DNA of 64,000 bases from Paraphysoderma sedebokerense. Taxonomy: Eukaryota; Blastocladiomycota; Physodermatomycetes; Physodermatales; Physodermataceae. The position numbers and the translations under genes were made by a program. The stretch is taken from the NCBI GenBank assembly GCA_025602915.1, contig JAHLJZ010000102.1:1-64000 (forward strand), read 5' to 3'. Under the pieces are notes generated by a model, which saw only the letters and a list, made by a program, of their open reading frames with translations, was not told the DNA's origin and did no database searches. Below are positions 51,883 through 61,208 of the stretch, in pieces (position 1 is the stretch's first letter; each line of letters starts with the position of its first letter).

Positions 51883-52205
51883 TATCGCTCTTTCGCAGAA
51901 TCTCCGGCATAAACATCTTTGTCCGGTTCCATCATTACCGCACCAATCTCAAAACGCAAAATCTTGTACAAACCTCTTTCTCGGCACTAAACTTCCAAAT
52001 CAAAGCTACCGCACCAGCCATAGCAGTCGCCATAATGAAAGTATTTGTTTTCCATGCTTTAGGTTGAGAGTACCAACCTCCTGTAGGTGACCATACCCAT
52101 TTTGGATAAGGATGTTGTGGTCCGGCGCCCTTTTTGAACGCAAAAGCAGTAATGTGTTAAAGAACAATACAGAATTAGTTATGAAAAGTTGAGGTAATTT
52201 ACCAT
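51883..52205 (-). CDS. small single-TM mitochondrial protein, probable complex I accessory subunit
   Basis: The main exon (51974-52129, minus) reads GAGPQHPYPKWVWSPTGGWY, then SQPKAWKTNTFIMATAMAGA and VALIWKFSAEKE: a short soluble lead and one membrane helix. The YPKxVWSPxGGW...WKxNT pattern recurs in small fungal proteins that I recall as complex I accessory subunits (family memory, not certain). No ATG precedes it in the exon; an ATG at 52205-52203 directly followed by GTAAAT and a 73-nt intron with acceptor at 52130 supplies the start, so the first coding exon would be the start codon alone. The C-terminus is unsettled: a 26-nt intron (51948-51973) would give a stop at 51883, read-through stops earlier, and an 85-nt intron is also possible. 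Confidence 0.55.
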
Positions 52206-52562
52206 TCTGTAGATTTAATATGTATGAAAGAGATTAATGTTATAGAATAGTAAAAGAATCAGTAGGAACAATGAAACGAAGAAAAGAAAACTTTTTTCAA
52301 GATTTTACTTGGCCAGCTTCAAAGAACGCAATTTAGGAATTCCTTGTGTTATTTCCCTGAAGACATCGAAAGTTTCTTTATAAAATGCTCACTATCTACT
52401 CTTTCCTTTCTTCATTAAATACAATGCAAATTTTAGAAAAGTTGGAAAATCATATCTTAACTGAGAATTACTAGGGGTGTATTAATTGAATTTCGAACAA
52501 AACGGTGTGTCTTATCACAAATAAATATTTTCTTCTGTGAATATAAAATAGATATCTACAAA
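52206..52562. other. short intergenic spacer
   Basis: About 360 bp holding the leader/promoter of the small complex I-like gene and the 3' flank of the 7-TM gene. Nothing else visible. Confidence 0.45.
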
Positions 52563-53654
52563 CTACAATGTACTTTTCCATAAGTCTTTTTCATCCATTT
52601 GACCCCAGTCGAACTTGTCTTTTCCCATCGTTCCGGCGGAACCTGTCGAATCGGTGCCGACATCCAAATCAATTGTCCTCGTCCTAACTACACTCTTTAC
52701 ATCTTTCAACTGCTCCACGGTGCATCTGTAGAAGATACAGTATTCCAATACAACGACAAATATCATACTAGCATGAATCAATCTGTCTACAGATACGTGC
52801 CCGTACGAAAACAGCCACATCAACGCCAATCCCACGACATCCACACCAATAGGTACCAAGTATAGAACAAAAGTGACGAATTTTCGGGACCCGCTACTTG
52901 GTACTGACTGTTTCACGAATAATGATGTCAAACTACTGGGAAATCGATTGAAAAAGTTGAACGAAAACCAGAAGTAGAGCAAGTTTGTGAGCATTGAGTC
53001 GAGCCGCAGTAACGTAAATGCGATCACTAGGCCCTCTCGTTGGCCTCTTCTGATGACTTCCTCGTATTTGGAGAATGCTCCAACATATGTTCCGATAAAG
53101 AGTATAAGTGAACCCGCAGAAACAAGTAATCCGAGACCAATAATAGCGACGGTGAAGAGTGCTAGAAATTTAGATAAAAATTGACATCGACTGACGACAA
53201 TTCCGTTTGAGACTAAGATTGAGGCTCGCAATTTGTACAGTCGTACAACAACAATGAAGAATGCGCTGAACCAGAACACAGTGATCAGAATATCAAGGAT
53301 AGCGTCCCAATAAACTGAAGCATACTCGGAGGGTTGAAATTTTCGAATGCGGTCAAAATAAATTACATAACCAGTGTATCCTATTTCTGCTAGTAATCTG
53401 GGAATGATGGCTAGTATACCGAGCAATGAGAGGCCCCTGTACGGCAAAGAACTGGTGAATGGTTTTTTGAAGATCGCATGGAAGGTGGCGAACGATAATA
53501 AAAGCGTGAGTAGTAATATTAAAATCGAAAAGACGTAGGCTGCGACTGCTGTCTGACTACTCAGGTTCTGAAGAGAGACTATAGGCAACATTTGGTCAAA
53601 TATTTTCTTGCAGTCCTCGTAAACCAAAGGTTGAAAATGACAGATTTCCGACAA
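52563..53654 (-). CDS. unassigned seven-TM membrane protein
   Basis: Single uninterrupted exon of 363 codons, unusual beside its intron-rich neighbours. The first ~35 residues are soluble with two Cys (CHFQPLVYEDC). Then come about seven hydrophobic segments, starting VAAYVFSILILLLTLLLSF, LSLLGILAIIPRLLAEIGY, ILITVFWFSAFFIVVVRL, FTVAIIGLGLLVSAGSLILF, LTNLLYFWFSFNFF, FVLYLVPIGVDVVGLALMW and ASMIFVVVLEYCIFYRC. The tail is hydrophilic and acidic (DSTGSAGTMGKDKFDWGQMD). Topology resembles serpentine receptors or lineage-specific membrane proteins, but I recognise no family motif. Start at 53654 is the first ATG; a pair of pseudo-starts further up is excluded by stops. Confidence 0.75.
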   Translation of the reverse strand: MSEICHFQPLVYEDCKKIFDQMLPIVSLQNLSSQTAVAAYVFSILILLLTLLLSFATFHAIFKKPFTSSLPYRGLSLLGILAIIPRLLAEIGYTGYVIYFDRIRKFQPSEYASVYWDAILDILITVFWFSAFFIVVVRLYKLRASILVSNGIVVSRCQFLSKFLALFTVAIIGLGLLVSAGSLILFIGTYVGAFSKYEEVIRRGQREGLVIAFTLLRLDSMLTNLLYFWFSFNFFNRFPSSLTSLFVKQSVPSSGSRKFVTFVLYLVPIGVDVVGLALMWLFSYGHVSVDRLIHASMIFVVVLEYCIFYRCTVEQLKDVKSVVRTRTIDLDVGTDSTGSAGTMGKDKFDWGQMDEKDLWKSTL

Positions 53655-54147
53655 AGGAGCTTAGCATATGAAATGAAAACACTCCCTCTTTAATCTTCTC
53701 GCCGCAACGGTTGCAGCCATCATCAGCTTGATTTCAGCCCTAGCCTCAGCTCGACACCGTTGTCACTACATTTGGCCGATGACAAACAATGGCGCTTTGC
53801 ATTCTACAACAGGCTCCCGGAATGGAATGCGACTCATCCGAGCACGTATTACGAGGCTTGATTAGGCCTATGAGTAAGGCTTCGATGCGCACGCTTGATA
53901 AAGTGACCGGTTGAATTTTCGTACCAAATTTCAACTGTAAGAACTTATTCCTTTGCATTCGTATTGTCTATGCGCAAGGTAGATGCGAAGTCAATAATGA
54001 AGACTTGCAAAACTTTTAATGCTCATCCGTGGTATCTATGGCATGGTATGAATAACCGCTAAATAAAATGTTGAAGGCCGCAACAACTTTGGATATGCTG
54101 GGAATCTCTGAAGTAATAAATTTTAGAAAAGTGTTGAAAAAGGAGCG
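53655..54147. other. intergenic spacer between 7-TM gene and tRNA
   Basis: About 490 bp containing the promoter of the 7-TM gene. A 70-codon frame (53746-53958) has no support. Nothing else seen. Confidence 0.45.
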
Positions 54148-54221
54148 CACCTTCGGCGAGGGTCGAACTCGCAACCTTCAGATTAGAAGTCTGACGATCT
54201 ATCCAATTGATCTACGAAGGC
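54148..54221 (-). tRNA. tRNA-Arg (anticodon UCU)
   Basis: On the minus strand a full cloverleaf can be drawn: acceptor GCCTTCG/CGAAGGT (one G-U pair) plus discriminator G; D arm GATC/GATC with loop AATTGGATA; anticodon stem TCAGA/TCTGA around loop CTTCTAA with anticodon TCT; variable AGGTT; T arm GCGAG/CTCGC with loop TTCGACC. Length 74 nt before CCA addition, no intron. Reads AGA (Arg) codons. Confidence 0.95.
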
Positions 54222-54246
54222 ATGTGACGGAATTGAATATCAAGTT

Positions 54247-54300
54247 TTCTATGTTCAGATAAATCCGACGGTCTTCTATGTTCATTATAAATCCGACGGT
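54247..54300. repeat. two-copy tandem repeat, ~27 bp
   Basis: TTCTATGTTC followed by a few variable bases and TAAATCCGACGGT occurs twice in a row (54247-54272 and 54274-54300) just upstream of the tRNA. Confidence 0.7.
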
Positions 54301-54868
54301 GCGACTATTGGTGTGCTCAGTTATGATAGTAAATAAAAACCTACAAATTTTTTGGTGGTTGATATTTCATTCGATAGGTACTACTATCTACACTTCTTTC
54401 TAAACGCACAAAGACTGCATAGTGTTTCAGTCGGATTCTGACATTGTACAAGAAATGATCATAGGGGAGGAATTATATCAATTTCGGCTAATATCTGTCA
54501 TAATCAAGCTCCCCGACCCCATGTCGGCACCGGTGGCCTGCTTCCTCAACTTTTCTTAAATAGCGTGAGTATTGCATCAGTTGTCCGAGCACAAAATATG
54601 TTCTTTTTTCTGTAGTTTAATACATCAAGATGAGATTGGTTCGTTCAAAGCAATTAGTTAAATGTTCAGAAGCGTGATCGCTCCAAGAAACACTACAACA
54701 ATTCGAGGACGGCAGTTATCATTCAAGGAATTTGACAAGCAGACAGTTTATTTTGCGTAATGAAAAGCCGAGGGGCAAGTCTATTTGCTGTTCATGAACG
54801 GATCGAGTTACTTGTGCATTAATAACTCATCGATATTGCTACATAACGTTAAGTCAAGAATATCCGGA

Positions 54869-54920
54869 CCATATTCTGGACCAATTTCTATCACTATCCA
54901 TATTCTGGACCAATTTCTAT
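54869..54920. repeat. two-copy direct repeat, 23 bp
   Basis: CCATATTCTGGACCAATTTC and the next three bases (TAT) occur at 54869-54891 and again at 54898-54920, separated by 6 bp, in the 3' flank of the small membrane-protein gene. Confidence 0.7.
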
Positions 54921-54991
54921 GAATTTTAATCTCAATAACTTTATAAATGTTTCCAAAATGATTGAATAAAATCCTCTCTAGAAGTTTTTCT

Positions 54992-55612
54992 CTATTTTGC
55001 TCTGGATGCTGCCACGGCCTTCCCCCCTTTGACCTTTACGACAACAAAAAATTGCAATCTCATTGCAATATATACACAGAAAATTAAAAGGAAAAAAAGA
55101 GGTCTCAAAATTGACCTCTCAATCAACACTTCGTACAAGACAACTGGAATAACAACGCACATTGCAAACGCAATTAAACGTCTTCTCGTCATTCTCGAAT
55201 ACATCTTGAAATGGTCAAAGTTTTCGCAAATTCTTAGAAAGCGGAATTGGCGAAATGTCATGATACTTATTGTTAAGAATATAAGAATATTGATGATGAC
55301 AATTGCTAGTCTATCTTGGTTAGACAATTTAGCACCGCAAGCATTGGCAGCAACGTCCCCAATATTTGCACCCAGGTTATAACCGCAAATAATTTGTGCA
55401 TTGGTCGTGGCAATAAGATAAACGAACGAACCAAGTTCGATTATTTGGGCGAGTTTATAAGATTTAATAGTTGCTGCAACGTCAACTTCAAGAACGTTGT
55501 CCGTTGTTCCCATTTCCTTGTCTTCTACGCCATCTTTCGGCATATTAGTATCTACTATTCTAAGGGATTGGTCTGTCTGGAGGCCATCTTCATCCGTTGC
55601 CTTAACGGACAT
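54992..55612 (-). CDS. unassigned membrane protein with three to four TM helices
   Basis: Single exon of 206 codons starting MSVKATDEDGLQTDQSLR, an acidic soluble N-terminus of ~50 residues. Hydrophobic segments follow: LAQIIELGSFVYLIATTNAQ, LAIVIINILIFLTISIMTF, LIAFAMCVVIPVVLYEVLI and LRPLFFLLIFCVYIAM. The end is basic (VVVKVKGGKAVAASRAK). No family motif recognised. Size and TM count suggest a small integral protein, perhaps of a lineage-specific group; it could also be a fragment of a larger multi-pass protein, but I see no further exons. Confidence 0.55.
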   Translation of the reverse strand: MSVKATDEDGLQTDQSLRIVDTNMPKDGVEDKEMGTTDNVLEVDVAATIKSYKLAQIIELGSFVYLIATTNAQIICGYNLGANIGDVAANACGAKLSNQDRLAIVIINILIFLTISIMTFRQFRFLRICENFDHFKMYSRMTRRRLIAFAMCVVIPVVLYEVLIERSILRPLFFLLIFCVYIAMRLQFFVVVKVKGGKAVAASRAK

Positions 55613-56755
55613 CTTTCATTCACTGCTAAATCTAAAAGAATCATGTCAATACAAAAACAGGATACATTCACTGAATGGCAGTAAAACTATTCGCACCGTC
55701 AATATAACAATCCAAAATAAATCCGACGAAAATGAATCCCAAAAATTTCAGCAGGGTCGGCGAGACTACTGGAATTCCAGAGCAAAGGGATTTCATGGGC
55801 ACCCGTAGGGGCCAGTAGAGTCCTCAGGTAATACCTGTCAACTTGTGGTCTAACATGGTGGAGCTTCACAATGCGAGCATGTCTTTTACTTTTAGCCTTT
55901 TACTGTGTGTAAGTTACAAATATGTGTACAAGTTCGGCATTAGTTTATATGGTAAGACGCTTTCATGACTGGTTATCATGGTCGAATTGTGTAATTGCGA
56001 CCGAAAAATAATGCATGAGTTTTGTGAATTGGCTGATTTGGATCATGTCAATCGCAATCTATGTCAAAAAGTCATAAAACAACAATATTCTATGTGATAT
56101 TGTTAACAGTATGTGTTTTTCGAATATCACAATTATCAGTTGAGAATCCGCGTTCCTTCCTTCCTTCCAAGCCAGGGACGCGAATTCCAGCAGTGAATAC
56201 ATGCAAAGGACAAAACTCCGCTCCATCGTCTACATTACTGCAACCAGATATAAATACATTAGAATTAATTCATTTAACCCCAAACTATATCTATCGCTCA
56301 CTGTAAACAATGAACAGAAGTATGCTGTTTTTCCATTCAATCGCTTTCTGCATTTCGGGAGACCCATTCAACCTATGGATGGTATACATGAATAAGTCGA
56401 ACTCCGGGGACTGCCAAGGGAGTAGGGCAAGTTCAAATATTGAGGAATATTGGTGGAAATAAATGGGTTATTCATGAACATATATCAATTATTATTCGTT
56501 GAAACCAAACAAACTCTTCCAAAGCTTATCAACCGACCGAACTAACAATCACCATTTCCTTCAGTTAGGGCAGTATCAGTTGGCGACTCTAACCGACCAA
56601 AAAGTTACATAGAAAAGACTGGATGTAAGTTGATTTAGCATGATCAAAGAGCTATTAAGAGGATAACCGTGATATATCGAGAAGGAGACGTCAATCCATT
56701 ACAAAACTGACATCTCGTTTATTCTATCTATTTGCTCCACTCCTACTCATTGCAG
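55613..56755. other. intergenic plus unresolved 5' end of the RPEL gene
   Basis: 1.1 kb in which the first exon and promoter of the RPEL-repeat gene must lie. A donor-like ACTGGAT/GTAAGT near 56626 is a candidate end of that exon, but I found no convincing ATG in frame ahead of it. An 81-codon frame at 56061-56306 is unsupported. Confidence 0.4.
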
Positions 56756-57826
56756 CGAAATTGGGGGAAGGTTCCAATGACAGTTTGAATCGTTTAGAAG
56801 ATTTGTCCGATGACGATGGAGATGGACCAGCACCTCTCAACAAGTTACAGCGATATGGAGGATTTGATAATTTGCTGGAGCACGCTATTTCTCACAGGCC
56901 GACCCGAGAAGAACTTATCCAAAAAAACATTCTTAAAGGTATGTATCATCTATTCTTGTATTGTATGAGTCTTAAATGTCGGGCAGGTCGTCATACGTTG
57001 CAAACTCGGCAGCGATTTTAGACTTGAGTCCGGCGATATACGAGTTAATGACATTAGCAATCGATGGACTTCTTTGTGATGAGCTATATCTGTTTTAGCT
57101 CTTTTCTCTAACAACTTGTCTCACATATGTTCTACTGTCGTTATTGTTTATTTCAAATTCTGTTCATATAATATATCACCCCAACTTCAAAAGACGAAAA
57201 AATCTCCCCTCGTTTAATTGCGACGCAAGAAGAACTTAAAAAGAAGAAGCTAGAAGATGCATTGAAGACGAAATTGGAGACTAGATCTCAAGTTCAAGAT
57301 TTGGTAAATCATAATATCCTGAAAGGTATGTAAGCTCTCGAGACTGTTCATCTACCTCGGGTTGTGTATTTGGAATGAAAATTCTCTAACTGTCAATTAT
57401 GATGTTATGCCTCTTTCTCACTCCAATATGTCAATTCTTTTCCGTTTCGTTTCATATACAACACTGTCTATCTGATGGTCGTAAAACTACTCACTCACTC
57501 CTCAACCCCTCTCCACTTCCCTTGCTTCACTGATCACTTCTACTGGAATACAACTCGACGGTGCATGATGTAGATCCAACTGTCTCGGGCACAATTCAAG
57601 CTAGACAAGAGGAACTCAAGCGTCAGATACTCGAGGATGAGTTGGAATCTAAACTTCGTAATCGCGCACCCGTGGACGATTTGAAGGCTAAGGATATCAT
57701 AAAAAGTAAGTAAAGGAGTTTGCTTGTGTATCGTTGCTGTTTACGACGTAATACTTGTCATTGCTGACCTGACCTATTTTCACATTCTATGTCGCATCCC
57801 CAGCACCAGAAGGCCAAACTTTGTAA
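56756..57826 (+). CDS. RPEL-repeat protein (G-actin-binding type), 5' end unresolved
   Basis: Exons 56756-56938, 57194-~57326, ~57572-~57703 and a tiny last exon ending in GQTL at stop 57826. An acceptor (TTGCAG) sits at 56755 and no ATG lies in the exon frame ahead, so an upstream start exon is missing from this call. Three RPEL-type repeats are visible: RPTREELIQKNILK, RSQVQDLVNHNILK and RAPVDDLKAKDIIK, each followed by a charged helix such as QEELKKKKLEDALKTKLE. Only the first keeps the RPxxxEL core; the others have Ser or Ala for Pro and Asp for Glu. Each repeat ends its own exon at the same codon position (ILK then D). RPEL motifs in MRTF/phactr proteins bind G-actin; small fungal RPEL proteins are known but poorly studied. 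Confidence 0.78.
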
Positions 57827-57870
57827 TTCCGCGCGAAATCATTCTCTTTCATCGATGATATCTTAAATAA

Positions 57871-58053
57871 CCTTGTACTCGCGATGAAACAGAATTTTTA
57901 ATTGCTTTTATCGAATTGGTGCGCCAAAAATTACTGTATTTGAAACCAGCTTTTAAAAGTCGACTTTTGGAGAAGCCTCGAGTTCATGCTTTATCTGAAA
58001 TGGTTGTTCGTCGAAGTTTTAATAAATTAAAGGAAGATGTAGATTATCAATGA
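57871..58053 (+). other. open frame without start, possible exon
   Basis: A frame of 60 codons opens after a stop at 57868 and ends at TGA 58051-58053. It reads DETEFLIAFIELVRQKLLYL, then KPAFKSRLLEKPRVHALSEM and a basic/acidic tail: amphipathic and protein-like, but it has no ATG near its start. It lies 45 bp after the RPEL stop, so it might be an alternative last exon or a separate small gene; no family recognised. Confidence 0.25.
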
Positions 58054-58433
58054 TTTGCTCAATTCTCTGCTAATACTCTGACGTTCCACAGTGCCCGCAG
58101 ATACACTCACACCAACAGCAGTTCGCCTGAATTTTCCATTGATTTAAATTTTAGCACACATAATCTAAATGGCTATGGATGTCGTTATGACAATTCTGAT
58201 CGTCGCGCTCCCATGAGCTCCCATAAGTGCACACCTAAACACAAGCTCCTACGACACATTAATTCATCCAAATGCAGTTAACGTTACCGTCTGCAGTCAT
58301 TCAAATTTCAATTGATGCCATTCAAAACACAAAATAAATTTGAACTATAAATACGTCCCATTGAATACCTTAAAATTTTTACCCTAAGCCCCACACCTGA
58401 TGAAATTGAGATCCCTTCACCCACATCCTTACA
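58054..58433. other. intergenic
   Basis: About 380 bp with no supported gene or repeat. Confidence 0.4.
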
Positions 58434-58700
58434 TTACAAGCCACAAAGCAATGCTGTCAAGAGAAATGTAAAAATTAGCAGCAGTATAAGTATATAGTCA
58501 ATTGTGATTATATCTGTCGGGGACTCGGGAACGCGCAAGACTGCTGCGACGGGTATCGGTGACTCAAAAATGACAGAACTATCAATTAACTTAAGGTATA
58601 AAAGGGCAGCATGCACTACAAAGATATCGACGAAGTTGCTGTATTTGTGGATACATAGTGAAGCTACCCACATTGCACTTGTCCCAAGCTATCTTCTCAA
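58434..58700 (-). other. short membrane-type open frame, possible terminal exon
   Basis: Minus-strand frame of about 85 codons (LGTSAMWVASLCIHKYSNFV, later DYILILLLIFTFLLTALLCG, stop at 58434) preceded by an acceptor-like AGATAG. It contains one or two hydrophobic segments and could be the last exon of a multi-pass protein, but I could not join it to an upstream exon. Confidence 0.25.
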
Positions 58701-58969
58701 CAGGAACAGTATCCCATCGCTTCATTGATAACATTCAGAGAAATCGTGATTACCGCCTAGGAAGATTTCAACTATTTCAGCGGATGTAAAAATATAATAC
58801 TAGTTATTCTACATTACACAGGGACTAATCATACAACTAAAATCACGTATTTCTGATACAGTTACGTACACGCACCATATATTGTTCGATTTCCAATATA
58901 AAATCATACATTTGCCAATAAAAGGACAGCAGCTCAATACGAAATAACATGGTGTAAAAGTATATCTTG
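58701..58969. other. spacer downstream of the cystinosin-like gene
   Basis: About 270 bp, AT-rich, with no supported gene; it should contain the 3' untranslated region of the cystinosin-like gene. Confidence 0.4.
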
Positions 58970-60924
58970 TCATATCACAGTGTGGTCATTATGCACTTTC
59001 TCATCCCGTAGGTCACGATCACCTGCTGTTTCTTCTGGCATCTGCTCGTCGCCGTAAAGTAATGTTGGGCCCGCATCTTTGGGCACATCAATATGTTTCT
59101 CGTATTCAGAGTACGACTCTGGTTCATCAGTCACGAGAATATACTCATGTCCTTCTTCTCCCTCGAGTATAGGGGCAGTGGAATGGGACATAGAAACTGG
59201 AGCATTGTTACGATACAAAATATGTTGTGTTATGAATATCAAGTCAATTGATATAGAGGTAATCGATAGACCACTATTGTTGATTACCAAGAGAGCAAAG
59301 TTAGCGACATCCCAGAAGGAACGAGTAAGAAGTTGGATAGCCAGTCATACAGTTTAGCGCCGTTCCCAAAAATTACATTCCGGAACCAATCTCTCGTATC
59401 CACTCCTGCCACTCCATCTGTATCCCCAAGAGAAATCAAATAAGCATCCAAGAATAACTGCAGCAACGACAGGATTCCTCCGGTAAAGTCTAGAATGATA
59501 TTGTGAATAGACCAGCCAATGGTGGACTTCCGCCTAAAATTCAAATACGCCTGAGGGACCACCAAGATATTACCATGTTATTAGAGAGGTCCTCAAAGAA
59601 ATTGCGACGTAACAGAAGGAAATATGAGGTTACCTGGGGTGAATATTTAACAAATGTCATTAACAATTTGAGGTTGCCGCAAAAATAAACCATATCGAGT
59701 GTTTCTATTTTGCCGACGGTATTCAAAGGTAGGTTTAGTTGTGCGGCCGTTGCCAATAAGATCATTCCGGCAAGCAGAAAGGCAACACTGACTACAGCTT
59801 TGCAGACCCTGGAGGGATGATGTCGTCGTGTCTATGTAGAGTTGCGATAAAGCAGGCATCAACAAATTAAACCAATGTGACGCACGATGAGATTGTTTTT
59901 AAAAGCATGGAGAGTAAAACTCAAATTGAAGGATGCCAGTTACCTTAAATCTCCAAGCTTGCACTCCAGTGGCAATGGTTAAAACTAAGGCGTGCACTGC
60001 AAACACAACATCGTTCGTCTGAACCAGATTGGACTCGCCGTTGTTACGCCACTGATACTGTTCTTGAACGGTATGAGAGAAATAGAAGGATGTTGTATAT
60101 ATCTATAGATGCAGAGATAATACACATGAGAAGGTACGCAGAACAGAAAAGTCAAAGGCGGAGTTAATATGATGCACTGGCTACATAATATATAGCGTGA
60201 TCCCCTAAGAGGGCAATGTAGAGTCTGATTCTCTCCATATGAAAATTAAGGAAAGCATCACTTACGGAATAGCATGTAAATCCCAAAATATTGTAAACCA
60301 AGAAATCAAGCGACAATCCTTCAACGCTAAAAGTAGTCGAGCCAAATGAAAGTTTAGCTATCATTCGATTCCTTCGCTCATTCAATAAACCGGCGCTACT
60401 GTCACACTTACCTCTTTCTCTTGAAATTAAGGATAATCTAAATACAGATTGAATTAGAAAACGGCATTAAGTGGTATATTGGAGTAACGATAGCAATATA
60501 TTAAAATCGCCATCTGAATCGATGAAATGCATATAGGTACCTGAGGATAGAATGATATACTCCATGCTAGAAAATAAGTCTAATGAGATTTGTATTTTAT
60601 TTACATGGTCATAGCGATTTAACAATATTGCAGCAAGGTTCCAAAGTAGGTTGAGATGTCGAATCAGCCATTCGAGGAAGGCAAAGAAACCGTTATATGG
60701 TCGATGAGTGCAAGGGGGTAAGAAAGCCGAAAGAAAAGAATTGCATATTAATGTTCCATATTAGCAATGATGTAAAATGATTTAGAAAGGGTTATTCATG
60801 TGTAGGGTAGCTCTTGGATTACAGGAAGACTTCCAAGTTCGCTCCGGTCGATCAAGAATTAACATACCCATCCCAATATCTTGGATATCAGTGTACCTGT
60901 GGACACTGATGCAGCAAAAATCAT
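58970..60924 (-). CDS. cystinosin/Ers1-like PQ-loop lysosomal transporter
   Basis: Cystinosins export cystine from lysosomes/vacuoles with protons. Small exons on the minus strand assemble both PQ-loops: WSISFYPQ (near 60540) joined to [20 protein letters not shown], and TFVKYSPQ joined to [20 protein letters not shown] then DFTGG. Between them lie [19 protein letters not shown] and [19 protein letters not shown], matching cystinosin helices. A donor at AAACT/GTATGA and acceptor AACAATAG restore [20 protein letters not shown], the last helix. The cytosolic tail (~80 residues) is acidic and ends HNDHTVI; a Tyr-based GYDQL-type lysosomal signal is not obvious. The 5' end is tentative: ATG at 60924 opens [19 protein letters not shown], and one short exon before WSISF could not be placed. 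It lacks the long glycosylated N-terminus of animal cystinosin. Confidence 0.82.
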
Positions 60925-61208
60925 ATTCAATAAGTCTGGATTCAACTCAGTAATAGCAGAGATCAAATGTCAGCCCGGACGCAATATAGACAGACTTTAA
61001 TGCAGTGGCGAAATGACCTCGCAACGGCGTCACCATCGCAATTTAATTTTGACGCTCAGTTACATAATCAAATACGAAAAACAATCGTTTAATATGCATA
61101 TGAATAAACAAAAACATATAGCTTATAACATAAAAAGTTAATGTACAAATTCTGTATGAATTTTTTTTCTCTACGTTCAATCAGAGAGATTATGGAGTTT
61201 TATGCAAT

